Shown: positions 31,387 to 42,329, counted from the stretch's first letter. The stretch is 64,000 bases of DNA from Desulfocapsa sp. (GCA_022712895.1 JAFLJS010000028.1:1-64000); one strand, 5' to 3'. Notes: a model not told the origin generated them from the letters alone. A program made the numbers and translations.

Positions 31387-31693
31387 AAAACCCCGTACAA
31401 AGGTGAAAAGGAAACGATAATTACTTATAACTCATATACCCTGCAATCTTTAGACTATATCACAAATTATTCAAGCATGTGAGCAGAAATGATCTGAATA
31501 TTTTTTACTCACACGTATCAGGGATCGTATAATTTTTACTCACCTTTTCTCTCTACCACACCAGCGTCAGCACACCCAAGAAAGCACCAAGAACGATTTA
31601 TCAGTCACTTAAAAGATATTGTTTTTTCTGGCACAGCCATTGCTTAATAGAGAACAAGTAAACAATCATTAAGTTTACACAAATGAGGACACG
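31387..31693 (+). other. Intergenic region upstream of a small sigma-54 gene
   Basis: About 307 bases between divergent genes. Besides the -24/-12 promoter at 31629-31644 it has two copies of TTTTTACTCAC (near 31501 and 31535) and an inverted GTGAG/CTCAC pair, possible activator sites for an NtrC-type protein. Confidence 0.5.
31629..31644 (+). promoter_or_regulatory. Sigma-54 (-24/-12) promoter
   Basis: TGGCAC, five bases, then TTGCT: an essentially perfect match to the RpoN consensus, with GG and GC exactly ten bases apart. Transcription would start near 31656, about 38 bases before the ATG of the 64-residue gene. Confidence 0.8.
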
Positions 31694-31888
31694 ATGAAGT
31701 TACTTCACAGAGAAATTCAAATCAAACGTGCCACACAACGATTTCTCCAGAAAAAAGCCAGGCCAGATCTGCAACTCATTGCAAAGCTGACCGGTGAAAT
31801 TTTCGAGCTGCACAGGGCTATGTTAACCAAAACAGGCGCCATGATTGCTGTCCCCTCTAAAGTAAATTACAATTTACAAGGCATTTAA
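31694..31888 (+). CDS. Small basic protein of unknown function, sigma-54 controlled
   Basis: 64 residues, not recognised. The sequence is basic in the first 25 residues (KLLHREIQIKRATQRFLQKK), then a mostly helical stretch (LQLIAKLTGEIFELHRAML) and a short polar tail; no membrane segment, Cys or known motif. It is likely a real gene: AGGA lies 7-8 bases before the ATG, a near-perfect sigma-54 promoter lies upstream and a strong intrinsic terminator follows. It could be a small regulator or stress protein, but the sequence does not say which. Confidence 0.65.
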   Translation: MKLLHREIQIKRATQRFLQKKARPDLQLIAKLTGEIFELHRAMLTKTGAMIAVPSKVNYNLQGI

Positions 31889-31943
31889 TTTAGTTCCCTT
31901 CGGCCTAAACGCCGCTTTATATATATTTTTTCTTCTCCCTCCC

Positions 31944-31979
31944 GGCCCTTCCAAATTGTTTGGAAGGGCCATTTTTTTT
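31944..31979 (+). terminator. Rho-independent terminator
   Basis: GGCCCTTCCAAA and its exact complement TTTGGAAGGGCC enclose a TTG loop and are followed by ATTTTTTTT. It ends the one-gene transcript that starts at the sigma-54 promoter. Confidence 0.95.
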
Positions 31980-32073
31980 ACTCTACCCAGATTCCCCTGC
32001 CACTTTGTGGTCATGCCTAGTATACTGAGCACTTAGCAACTATTGACTTTTTTTCTTAACCCCAAATTCCCAT

Positions 32074-33336
32074 ATGATGTCAGTAACCACCCTTTACAAT
32101 TTTTTCGCGTCCACCAGACTCGCAATTATTCTTCTAAGCTGCATTATAGCTGGAGCAATAGCCGGGACAATACTTCCCCAATTTAGTGATGCCTTCACCT
32201 ATAACCTTTACAACTCCTGGTGGTTCATCTTTCTTCTGGGACTACTCAGCACCAATCTCATCATTTGTAGCATTGAACGCTGGCCTACGGTCTGGAAACA
32301 GATCCAACCCACCCAAGCTGCCATACAGATAGCACAGTTACGTAAGTGGCCCCATCAAACAACATGGCTAATACCAGACACAAAACCGTCCTCCCTGACA
32401 AGACTCTGTTCCCAGCTCAGTAGTGCAGGATGGAAAAAACAACGAACAAACAGCGAGGCCGATTCGTCCTGCCACATTTACCAAAAAGGGAAATTCACAC
32501 AATTGGGTACGCTCCTTGTCCATAGTTCTGTACTTGTCATCCTGATCGGTGCAGCAATTGGTAAGATATACGGGTTTAAAAGCTATATCACCCTCCCAGA
32601 ACAGGAACAGATCAGCAGCATTGTCTCGGAAGATAAAACAAAACGCTTCAACTTGAGTTTTGCTGTTCGTTGTGACAGCTTTTTCATAGATCGCTATCCA
32701 TCAGGAGCAATTAAAGGCTACGGCTCACGCTTATCATTTATAGAAAATGGAGATGTTACGGAAACGCATACTATCCACGTCAATTCACCCTATAAATATA
32801 AAGGAATTACATTCTATCAATCTGATTTTGAAGGATATAACAGTTTTATTTTTTCCGTAGTCAATGCAGATACCGGCAGCAACACAACATTGACAGCCCC
32901 TTTCCAAAAACAGATAGAATGGAAAGATGAAGGAATTTATTTAGGGGTAATCAATGCAGAGCTTGTCGATGAATCTGTCACCCGCTTTAAACTCTGGTTT
33001 ACGGGTGATACAACAGTTCCGGTTCAACGCTGGATGGATGATAACTCAACGCTTATGATAGTAACCGGGGAGACAAAGTACGTTATCCATGCAAAACAAC
33101 TTTATGCCACTGGCATACAAGTCTCCAAAGATCCTGGGGTACTCCTCGTTTATACAGGTTTTGTTTTTTTACTCGCAGGACTGGTAATCACTTTTTTTAT
33201 GTCACACAAACGTGTTGCCCTCTACTTCAAGAGAGATACACGACATTGCTATCTCTGCTTTTCAGGAACCTCCAACAAACATCCTGAAATCTTCCAGGAA
33301 ACTTTCAACAAACTTGCCGAAACATTCCAAAAGTGA
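32074..33336 (+). CDS. resB: ResB-like cytochrome c biogenesis membrane protein
   Basis: 420 residues. Membrane segments at about 15-35, 50-67, 150-172 and 383-402, with a large periplasmic loop between the last two, the ResB/Ccs1 layout of system II cytochrome c maturation. Family-like stretches are STRLAIILLSCIIAGAIAGTILPQ at the start, GTLLVHSSVLVILIGAAIGKIYGFK, and YKGITFYQSDFEGYNSF late in the loop. The partner CcsA/ResC heme-handling protein is not adjacent. The protein would help load heme on apocytochromes c such as those at 50242 and 53018. The tail after the last membrane segment is short and contains two Cys (CYLC). Confidence 0.85.
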   Translation: MMSVTTLYNFFASTRLAIILLSCIIAGAIAGTILPQFSDAFTYNLYNSWWFIFLLGLLSTNLIICSIERWPTVWKQIQPTQAAIQIAQLRKWPHQTTWLIPDTKPSSLTRLCSQLSSAGWKKQRTNSEADSSCHIYQKGKFTQLGTLLVHSSVLVILIGAAIGKIYGFKSYITLPEQEQISSIVSEDKTKRFNLSFAVRCDSFFIDRYPSGAIKGYGSRLSFIENGDVTETHTIHVNSPYKYKGITFYQSDFEGYNSFIFSVVNADTGSNTTLTAPFQKQIEWKDEGIYLGVINAELVDESVTRFKLWFTGDTTVPVQRWMDDNSTLMIVTGETKYVIHAKQLYATGIQVSKDPGVLLVYTGFVFLLAGLVITFFMSHKRVALYFKRDTRHCYLCFSGTSNKHPEIFQETFNKLAETFQK

Positions 33337-33400
33337 TTGATGACAGCGTTATTCCTGTTCTTTCGTGTCTCTACAAGTGAGCTAGAAACTGGGTTCTCAA

Positions 33401-33415
33401 CAATAATTATTGACA
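33401..33415 (+). promoter_or_regulatory. AT-rich palindrome over -35 element, candidate PerR operator
   Basis: CAATAATTATTG (33401-33412) is a perfect palindrome overlapping TTGACA (33410-33415). TAATCT follows after 17 bases (33433-33438). The layout recurs upstream of the PerR gene, where AT-rich sequence abuts TTGACT with the same 17-base spacing to TAATCT. Confidence 0.5.
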
Positions 33416-33496
33416 CAACTCACGATACGAACTAATCTTATTTGATAATAAATGCTATGTGGGACGTTGTATAAATATGTCAGCAAGGAGAAAATG

Positions 33497-34108
33497 ATGA
33501 AAAGATGGAAATGCACAGTTTGTCGCTATATCCATGAAGGTGAAGAAGCGCCTGAAAAATGTCCGGTCTGTGGAGCAGAAAAAGTGATGTTTATTGAGAT
33601 CACAGAAGATGCTGCCGGAAGTACTGACTTGAAAAATCAGCAAGAAGAAGCGCCTGAAAAAAAAGAGCTCAGCACAATTACCCGACTGATTCTTAAAAAT
33701 CATCTCCACCCCATTAGTGTCCACAGCCCCAACGGAATTATTCCCATGGCTGTTCTTTTCCTATTCCCAGTTGTCCTGTTCAATCTCCAAAATTTTGCCA
33801 ATGCAGCGTACTATAGTCTGTTTTTTGCACTTCTGGCTATGCCACCAGTGCTAATCAGCGGATATGTCACTTGGCAAAACAAATATAAAGGAGAAAGAAC
33901 AACTCTCTTTACAATGAAGATAGGTGCCAGCCTGGTCGCAACAATAACACTGTTTATTCTTGTCGCTTGGCGAACAGTACAACCCGACATCCTAAGCTCT
34001 TCCTCTTCAGGCCGCTGGTCCTTTCTTTTACTCTCACTACTCCTGCTTGCCTCTGTTGGGATTGCTGGCCACCTTGGTGGAAAACTCGTTTTTGGAGCTA
34101 ATAAATAA
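33497..34108 (+). CDS. Rubredoxin-headed four-helix membrane protein (DUF2231-like), paralog A
   Basis: About 203 residues. The N-terminal 40 residues are a rubrerythrin-type rubredoxin/zinc-ribbon domain (WKCTVCRYIHEGEEAPEKC then PVCG) with two CX2C pairs for one Fe or Zn. A Glu/Lys linker leads to four membrane segments (about 88-200). The loop before helix 1 has conserved His (HLHPISVHSPNGIIPM) and the last helix ends AGHLGGKL; such His could ligate heme. AAGGAG precedes two adjacent ATGs; the second (33497) has better spacing and matches the paralog. A near-identical paralog is at 35661, with PerR and rubrerythrin between. A role in passing electrons between the membrane and soluble peroxide or superoxide reductases is plausible but is inference. 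Confidence 0.82.
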   Translation: MKRWKCTVCRYIHEGEEAPEKCPVCGAEKVMFIEITEDAAGSTDLKNQQEEAPEKKELSTITRLILKNHLHPISVHSPNGIIPMAVLFLFPVVLFNLQNFANAAYYSLFFALLAMPPVLISGYVTWQNKYKGERTTLFTMKIGASLVATITLFILVAWRTVQPDILSSSSSGRWSFLLLSLLLLASVGIAGHLGGKLVFGANK

Positions 34109-34245
34109 CCTTACATTTGACCAGAGACAAACAATCCTGTGTTCCCATCAGGTTTCATGTTATCTCTAAAGTTTATGGGGAGCATCAAAAAACTCTCTCC
34201 CTTTGCCATGCATGCCGCCAACACAGGAGCAAATGATAATAATTC

Positions 34246-34274
34246 TTGACTCCCAGGGCTACATAGTTTAATCT
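34246..34274 (+). promoter_or_regulatory. Promoter of the PerR gene with operator-like -35 region
   Basis: TTGACT (34246-34251) and TAATCT (34269-34274), 17 bases apart. The bases just upstream, ATAATAATTC, resemble the palindrome upstream of the 33497 gene, suggesting a shared repressor site and autoregulation. Confidence 0.5.
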
Positions 34275-34293
34275 TAAGTAAGAGTTAATCTTA

Positions 34294-34767
34294 ATGCGGT
34301 TCACATCTCAAATGGATAATCAACAATTTAGTATTAAAGATCTGGGCAGACTTAAGCAGTTATGTGATGAAGCTGGGATGAAATTGACCCAGCAACGAAT
34401 GGAAATCTTTAAAGAGTTATTGTCGATCAAAGACCATCCCTCTGCTGAGCGTATCCATAGAAGATTGCAGAAGCGAATGCCAACTATTGCCATTGATACT
34501 GTTTACAGGACTCTGGCAACCTTTGACGAGCTCGGTATCATAAAAAAGCTTTACGTATCAAATGATCGTACACTGTTTGACGTGAATCTTGAAACCCATC
34601 ACCACTTTATTTGCAGTCGTTGCAAGACTGTTGAAGATATTTATTGGCCCGATTTCGATAAAGCAGAGCTACCCGACCCCGTTGCTGAAATAGGCACTAT
34701 TCAATCCCGTCATCTTGAGCTGCATGGAGTCTGTAACAAATGTGCCAATGAAGCAGTTGAGGTATAG
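34294..34767 (+). CDS. perR: Fur-family peroxide-sensing repressor, PerR-like
   Basis: 157 residues. Winged-helix N-terminal domain (GMKLTQQRMEIFKELLSIKDHPSAE, IDTVYRTLATFDELGIIKKL) and metal-binding C-terminal domain with FDVNLETHHHFICSRCKTVEDI and a final GVCNKCANE: two CX2C pairs for the structural zinc and a His/Asp cluster for the regulatory metal. Its setting between rubrerythrin and rubredoxin proteins points to PerR rather than Fur or Zur. A start at 34312 (MDNQQF) is possible. Expected targets are the flanking oxidative-stress genes. Confidence 0.88.
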   Translation: MRFTSQMDNQQFSIKDLGRLKQLCDEAGMKLTQQRMEIFKELLSIKDHPSAERIHRRLQKRMPTIAIDTVYRTLATFDELGIIKKLYVSNDRTLFDVNLETHHHFICSRCKTVEDIYWPDFDKAELPDPVAEIGTIQSRHLELHGVCNKCANEAVEV

Positions 34768-35053
34768 GGGAGCATTTTTTTGCGAACAAGTAAGATCCAA
34801 TCTTATGTAAGATCAGACATACCTGATGTTGTTCTTTGCAACGTGCAAGCTTGCTTAATCGTAACATAAAAAAAGAAACTGACTGCATGGGCTTATGCGT
34901 TACAGTTCCTGTGGTTGTCTATGATGAACAGGTTATAACGACCTGAATATTCATTCCAAAAAGCCTATTTACATTCATACCAACAAATTCTTGAGTAACA
35001 AGTCGTCAAGGTGATGCTGTCATTCAAGAGAAAAGAATAGAGAGGAAACAATT

Positions 35054-35629
35054 GTGGAATCATTAAAAAATAGTCAGACCGAAAAAAACATTCTTACAGC
35101 ATTCTGTGGCGAATCCCAGGCCCGAAACCGTTATACCTATTTCGCCTCCAAGGCCAAAAAAGAAGGTTATGTTCAAATCTCTCATATCTTTGAAGAGACA
35201 GCGAACCAGGAGAAAGAGCATGCTAAACGGTTTTTCAATCTTTTAGAAGGTGGCGAAGTGGAAATATCTGGCTCCTTTCCCGCAGGAGTTGTCGGGACCA
35301 CTGCACAGAATTTGGAAGAGGCTGCAAAAGGTGAGAATCATGAGCACACGACCATGTACCCTGAATTTGCCGTCACTGCCCGCGAGGAGGGTTTTCAAAA
35401 AATAGCGATTATCTTTGAGGCCATTGCGGTCGCAGAAAGGCAGCATGAAAAACGTTACTTGGAGCTGATGGAAAACATCAAGTCCGACCAGGTCTTTCAA
35501 CGTGATGAGGAAGTCACCTGGAGATGCCGTAACTGCGGTTATTTGCACACAGGAACTGAAGCGCCAGAAAAGTGTCCCGCCTGCGACCACGCCAAGGCAC
35601 ACTTCGAATTACTTGGCGAAAACTGGTAA
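35054..35629 (+). CDS. rbr: Rubrerythrin
   Basis: 191 residues, the usual length. The ferritin-like diiron domain has the paired motifs [15 protein letters not shown] and [18 protein letters not shown], and the C-terminal rubredoxin domain has [12 protein letters not shown] with [14 protein letters not shown]. It reduces hydrogen peroxide in anaerobes using electrons delivered to the rubredoxin iron. GTG start with GAGG about nine bases upstream. It lies downstream of PerR and 31 bases before the second rubredoxin-membrane protein, with which it is probably cotranscribed. Confidence 0.96.
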   Translation: MESLKNSQTEKNILTAFCGESQARNRYTYFASKAKKEGYVQISHIFEETANQEKEHAKRFFNLLEGGEVEISGSFPAGVVGTTAQNLEEAAKGENHEHTTMYPEFAVTAREEGFQKIAIIFEAIAVAERQHEKRYLELMENIKSDQVFQRDEEVTWRCRNCGYLHTGTEAPEKCPACDHAKAHFELLGENW

Positions 35630-35660
35630 AAAACAGTCAGCACTGAGGATAAAAGAAGAA

Positions 35661-36269
35661 ATGAAAAATTGGAAATGTACAGTCTGCAACTATATTCATA
35701 AAGGTGACGAAGCACCTGAGAAATGCCCGGTCTGCGGTGCAGACAAGGAGAAGTTTGTAGAAATCACATCCGTAGAAGATACTACTGTCTCGGAAAGCAA
35801 AAACAAAAAAGATCCAGCAAAGAACCAAGTTAGCAAAATGACTCAACTTGTCCTGGAAAACCATCTGCACGTCATCAGCGTCCACACTCCCAATGGAATC
35901 ATCCCCATGGCTGTTATCTTTCTTGTGGCAGCTGTCTTGCTTAACTCTCTGAGCTTTGCGAGTGCCGCATATTACAGTCTATTGTTTGTGCTTTTGGCAA
36001 TGCCACCGGTGATGATCACAGGCTATATCACTTGGAAAAACAAATACAAGGGCGCAAAAACCACTCTTTTCACCATGAAAATAAGTGCTGCTTGTGTTGC
36101 AACGATTACGCTACTTACTCTTGTTGTTTGGAAAACAATTCAACCGGAGGTGCTCAGCAACGCATCCTCAGGACGCTGGCCGTTCCTTCTTTTAGCTCTG
36201 CTTCTCCTTGCTTCAGTTGGGCTTGCTGGTCATCTTGGAGGTAAGCTCATTTTTTCAAATGAAAAATAA
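35661..36269 (+). CDS. Rubredoxin-headed four-helix membrane protein (DUF2231-like), paralog B
   Basis: 202 residues. Same architecture as the gene at 33497: rubredoxin head ([29 protein letters not shown]), charged linker, and four membrane helices with [17 protein letters not shown] before helix 1 and [10 protein letters not shown] at the end. The His residues are the same in both copies, while the linkers differ. It starts 31 bases after rubrerythrin, implying an operon; the rubrerythrin rubredoxin domain and this head are close relatives. The duplication around perR-rbr suggests gene amplification within the stress locus. Confidence 0.82.
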   Translation: MKNWKCTVCNYIHKGDEAPEKCPVCGADKEKFVEITSVEDTTVSESKNKKDPAKNQVSKMTQLVLENHLHVISVHTPNGIIPMAVIFLVAAVLLNSLSFASAAYYSLLFVLLAMPPVMITGYITWKNKYKGAKTTLFTMKISAACVATITLLTLVVWKTIQPEVLSNASSGRWPFLLLALLLLASVGLAGHLGGKLIFSNEK

Positions 36270-36301
36270 TCTAGTGATGCACACATAATGTATGCATTAT
36301 T

Positions 36302-36497
36302 TGATGGCGTGGTATTTATGCCCGTAGTTAGGGTGAAAACTCTCCATCTCCTTCGTTGCTGCACATTTTATATCATTACGACGTACCTTAGTACGCCGAA
36401 ATGATATAAAATATTTGCGCCTCGGATATGAAGTTTTTCACCCGAACAAAGGGCATAAATACTTAACCATCTAAATTCTGGGTTTTTACGAGTTTAT
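36302..36497 (+). repeat. Palindromic repeat, copy 2 (complete)
   Basis: Bounded by GTATTTATGCCC (36311-36322) and its exact inverse GGGCATAAATAC (36450-36461). Inside is a second pair of ends GGGTGAAAA/TTTTTCACCC and a long imperfect palindrome centred near 36390. An outer block (36462-36497) ending TTTTTACGAGTTTATC is shared by all copies. The size (about 150-200 bases) and structure are those of a MITE or long palindromic element without a coding region. Confidence 0.85.
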
Positions 36498-36531
36498 CTT
36501 ATTTCACTCTCAACTATGCAGGAGGTATATT

Positions 36532-37251
36532 GTGGCAGAGAAAGCGGATATCGGCTGTGCCCGGCCGACAGGTGGGCCGGTAGGCGAGGAGCCAGTTCAA
36601 ACAAACCAGGAACAACAGACTATCAAAAAGGAGGAACAGAGCATGATAATGGTGGGACAGAAAGTGCCTGATTTTTCGGCACCAGGATACCAGAAGGGAG
36701 AGTTCGTAAACGTTAAGCTTTCAGACTATTTGGGGAAGTGGGTACTGCTCTGCTTCTATCCCGGTGATTTTACTTTTGTCTGAGCTACTGAAATATCGGC
36801 GGTCGCCGAAATCTATCCTGAGATCCAGAAGCTTGGTGTTGAAATTCTGTCCATGTCCATTGACTCAATGTTTGTCCACAAGATGTGGGATGATGATGAA
36901 TTGAAAAAGATGGTGGACGGTGGTGTTCCCTTTCCCATGCTCTCCGATGCGGGTGGGAAGGTGGGCAAGGTATACGGTGTTTTTGACGAGAATAATGGTG
37001 TGGAAACCCGTGGCCGTTTCATCATTGATCCCGATGGAGTTTTGCAAGGCTACGAAGTCTTGAGTCCACCTGTTGGCAGAAATGTCAACGAAACTATTCG
37101 CCAGCTACAGGCCTTTCAGCTTGTCCGTGAAACTGGAGGAGCAGAGGCAACACCCTCAGGCTGGACTCCTGGTAAAGCAACCCTGAAACCAGGAATTGAT
37201 CTGGTAGGCAAGGTGTGGAAGGTCTGGAAAACTGAACAAGCCTTTGATTAG
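36532..37251 (+). CDS. Selenocysteine peroxiredoxin (UGA at 36781-36783)
   Basis: The frame from the GTG at 36532 runs to TGA at 36781 and continues in frame to 37251, giving 239 residues. The TGA falls at the peroxidatic position of an AhpC/Prx protein (GDFTFV-U-ATE, where the family has Cys in FVCPTE), and the downstream part is a normal Prx ([32 protein letters not shown]). A strong internal ribosome binding site (AAGGAGG, 36628-36634) precedes an ATG at 36643; from there the protein has 202 residues with Sec at 47, the classic Prx numbering. The GTG at 36532 also has AGGAGG. The usual resolving Cys (VCPAxW) is Thr here (EATPSGW), so it should act as a 1-Sec enzyme using an outside thiol. 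It reduces peroxides. katG follows directly. Confidence 0.88.
36793..36812 (+). promoter_or_regulatory. Bacterial SECIS-like hairpin after the peroxiredoxin UGA
   Basis: CGGC (36797-36800) pairs with GCCG (36805-36808) around the loop GGUC, extended by U-A, a mismatch, and two more A-U pairs (36793-36796 with 36809-36812). The loop begins 17 bases after the UGA, within bacterial SECIS spacing, and carries the GGU typical of SelB binding. Confidence 0.75.
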
Positions 37252-39537
<2,286 letters not shown>

Positions 39538-40100
39538 TCGTCATATAAAGGCCTTTTTGGGCTTCTGATATGTCGACAAAAAAACGATTAGTTAACTACC
39601 GGTTCAGTGACACAGTATTATCGTTGCTGAACCGGAATGTTAAGGTAGGTACATCTAACTCTCCAACCACGACAAACTCATACAAATCCAGAACTTAGAT
39701 GGTTAATAAAAAAACTTCATATCCGCGGTGCAAACATTTTCTCTCATTTCGGCCTACTAAACAACGAAGGAGATGGAGAGTTTTCACCCTAACTACGGGC
39801 ATAAATACGACGCCATCATATGTGACCTGATTTATACTCTTTAGCAAGGCGTTCAAGCCTGCTATATGAGGCTCAGATATTGCTTTGCCTAGGAGATGCC
39901 TGTAAAGTTTTATTGACCGGTGCATAAGCCTGTTGGGCAAGTAGTTTGGCAGCATCTAAATTTTCATTACTCTTTCGAAAAGATATTGAAGGTCAGGAAG
40001 AGACGGTGGACAGCTTTTTTAATTCTTTTGTCCTGTGTCAACAAGGGTACTTAAAAGTGGTTTAGCTACCCCTTAGACTGTTATCCTGTGCAGAAGTCGC
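39538..40100. other. Gap after katG containing repeat copy 3
   Basis: Contains a short inverted pair CCGGTTCAG/CTGAACCGG near 39600-39635 with a long loop, then the inverted repeat copy at 39671-39818. The minus-strand frame over 39695-39955 runs through the repeat and is not convincing. No other gene is seen. Confidence 0.5.
39671..39818 (-). repeat. Palindromic repeat, copy 3 (inverted, internally deleted)
   Basis: Reads on the minus strand as the same element as 36302-36497: TGATGGCGT, GTATTTATGCCCGTAGTTAG, GGGTGAAAACTCTCCATC and so on. The middle of the palindrome (about 30 bases) is missing. It lies opposite in orientation to copy 2, so the two bracket the peroxiredoxin and katG genes. 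Confidence 0.85.
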
Positions 40101-41012
40101 CTATTTATCAGAATTGTTACGCTGATGATTAAACAGCTCGATAATTTTATCTACCTTGGAGCTGATCTTCACCATTGCCATTGAAGCCGGGGTCTCTGGA
40201 AAGATTTCACACACTGGCCTATAAGCTTTCTGAGCATCTTTGACCATCACATCTTCTGGGATCTCACCAAGTGAAGGTGTTTCAATACCTAGATATTTCG
40301 CAACAAGCTGTTTGAGTTTGGTTTTGTTGATTGCTGTATGCGAAGAATCCCTGTTAATAACCAGTAAAGGATGAAAATAACGCAAAGCATCCTGCGCTTT
40401 TTCCCTAGCCCCCTCCTGTGTTTTTTCAGCCAGTTCAAAAATTGCAGCAAGAGTAGGAAAAGTATGCTGCTTCAGGACTTGTCCAACCTCGCTGTGGGAG
40501 AGAAAACTCCTGAGAATTTTCCGGATGGTAGCCAGTTGTATAAAGTTATAAAAATCCAGGATTGAGGGTGGTTCAGGCAGAATTACACAGATCTGAATAT
40601 CACTGAACATAAAGAAATCAAGGGTGTGGTATGCCGTACCGGCACCGACATCGATAAGCACAACATCAACATCAAGTGCTGCAACTTCACGTAGGAGACG
40701 CTGCTTTTCCTGGTAGGTCATGTTGGCTGTCTGCAGGGTGTTGCCAGTCCCAGGAATGATTTGTAATCCATTCAATGAGTGGAAGGTATGGAGGACATCC
40801 CCTAAGCAATTAACTTTTTTGCTTAAAAAATCCGTAATGGAGTGTTTGGGTTCAAACAGTCCAAACTGAAGATGAGCATCTGCACCACCAATATCAAGAT
40901 CAACGAGACAGACTTTCCTACCTCTTTTTGCAAGCAACATTGCAAGATTGCAGAGAAACATTGTTTTCCCTGTGCCACCCTTGCCGGATCCAATTGAAAT
41001 AGTAACTGCCAT
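40101..41012 (-). CDS. ParA/MinD-family ATPase (FlhG/CooC-like)
   Basis: 303 residues. Deviant Walker A SGKGGTGKTMFLCNLAMLLA at the N terminus, switch I-like CLVDLDIGGADAH and switch II-like VVLIDVGAGTAYHTLDFFMFSD. A long helical insertion follows (LATIRKILRSFL to REKAQDALRYFHP). MinD/FlhG/CooC relatives position structures or drive metal-enzyme maturation. No flagellar, minC or carbon monoxide dehydrogenase gene is next to it, so the cargo is unknown. It is divergent from the unrecognised gene at 41571. Confidence 0.88.
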   Translation of the reverse strand: MAVTISIGSGKGGTGKTMFLCNLAMLLAKRGRKVCLVDLDIGGADAHLQFGLFEPKHSITDFLSKKVNCLGDVLHTFHSLNGLQIIPGTGNTLQTANMTYQEKQRLLREVAALDVDVVLIDVGAGTAYHTLDFFMFSDIQICVILPEPPSILDFYNFIQLATIRKILRSFLSHSEVGQVLKQHTFPTLAAIFELAEKTQEGAREKAQDALRYFHPLLVINRDSSHTAINKTKLKQLVAKYLGIETPSLGEIPEDVMVKDAQKAYRPVCEIFPETPASMAMVKISSKVDKIIELFNHQRNNSDK

Positions 41013-41570
41013 TATTATATGATTTAAAATCCTCTGCTTGCAGGGCTGCAGTCCATCTCACTGGAATGAAGAATTTCTCACAATCAGGTTGTCCTTCCGC
41101 TTCCTCATCGTCACAGGAGGGGAATGAGTTTTAGGACTGACAAAAGAAAGAGCTCAAGGAAAGTATAAGACTCTCTGTTGACTTTACTCAAAGCAGATGA
41201 AGAGGTCAATACGCGAAGGACTGTAAACAAGACTAAAGCAAAGGGACAACTTTTCAGATGTTGTGGAAAGTTATTTAAATGTCAGCAAACATATTGCCAA
41301 GAATTTATGAAAAAGCCATTCACTTATCGTTCAACTCAACACGGCCACAACTTAAAAAGTTTAGCAACATTTCTATATCATGAAAAGAACTGCCTTGTGC
41401 TTATAAATTGAAAGAATTTACAGTTCGGAACTGTTCACTAGCCCAAGCCTATAGAGTGGACAGTATGGTTTATAATAGAATAAATCTATTCTCCTGTTTT
41501 GCATAATTTGACATAGTTCTATTGAGGAGATATGATGAACAATTAACCGCTATCAGTTTGGGAGAGAACG
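41013..41570. other. Intergenic region
   Basis: About 558 AT-rich bases. An open frame of 77 codons at 41178-41411 has no ribosome binding site or family resemblance and is not supported. The bases before 41571 (GAGGAG about 40 bases upstream, GGGAGAG just before the ATG) suggest translation signals only for the next gene. Confidence 0.45.
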
Positions 41571-42329
41571 ATGAGTGAAGAGATTGTGCGATATAATCAG
41601 GCAAAAGCAGAATTGCGAAACGTACATAAAATATATACCAGTCTTTCTGAGAATGATCAGAAATTGATCGATGAGACAATCACAAATATTCAAGATTTTT
41701 ATCAGAAAGCCGCTGAGACTCTCCACTACCAGGTTGGTGAACTCATCTTATCAAAGATATTTGATGATGATTTTGAAACTGCAAGTGATATAAATAAATC
41801 CAAAACAGACAGCCGCAAAGTTCGTATTTTTCGATGCCTTGAAGATCGGATAAAAAAATACTCCGGGGAGGGTCGACTCCCCAAGAAAACGTGGTTGTAC
41901 AATTCTGTTAATTTAGTTCTTGATCGAAAACTTCTCCAAAATATACTTGGATATAAAGAGCTGAGTATTTCCCATAAAATTGAGATCCTTTGTGTTAACA
42001 ACGTTGAACGGAAAAAAGAATTAATTACCCGTATTCTTGACGACAGTCTCTCTGTAAGGGGATTGAGGGGGGTAATCGGAAAATCGACCGCAAAAAAAGA
42101 ACCCGGCCTGCTCACATATATCAATAATCCACGGCAAATATACGATATAGATAGCGTTAAGTTAGTTGGAGGTAAGAAGAGAGAGAGGGCTATCGCCAAG
42201 GCTAAAACAAAAATCATATCCTTTCGGGAGGATATCGTTGCAAGGTGTGACGATCTTGAACGACTACAGAGCTTACTCGCCAGGCTTGAAAGCTATACGC
42301 CCGAAAGGGGCCGAAAAAAGAACAGCTGA
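41571..42329 (+). CDS. Unrecognised charged helical protein
   Basis: 252 residues, not recognised. Mostly helical by composition. The N-terminal third is Lys/Glu-rich (QAKAELRNVHKIYTSLSENDQKL). A central segment resembles a helix-turn-helix by pattern (ELSISHKIEILCVNNVERKKELITRILDD then LSVRGLRGVIG) and the C-terminal third is a coiled coil (AIAKAKTKIISFREDIVARCDDLERLQ). The ending RGRKKNS is basic. GGGAGAG lies five bases before the ATG. A DNA-binding or plasmid-partition-like function is possible, but no family is named. It is not clearly cotranscribed with any neighbour. Confidence 0.7.
   Translation: MSEEIVRYNQAKAELRNVHKIYTSLSENDQKLIDETITNIQDFYQKAAETLHYQVGELILSKIFDDDFETASDINKSKTDSRKVRIFRCLEDRIKKYSGEGRLPKKTWLYNSVNLVLDRKLLQNILGYKELSISHKIEILCVNNVERKKELITRILDDSLSVRGLRGVIGKSTAKKEPGLLTYINNPRQIYDIDSVKLVGGKKRERAIAKAKTKIISFREDIVARCDDLERLQSLLARLESYTPERGRKKNS

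Noticed and set aside
39695-39955. Minus-strand frame of 86 codons next to katG
   Set aside because: Most of it lies in the palindromic repeat copy, so it is a by-product of the repeat and not a gene.
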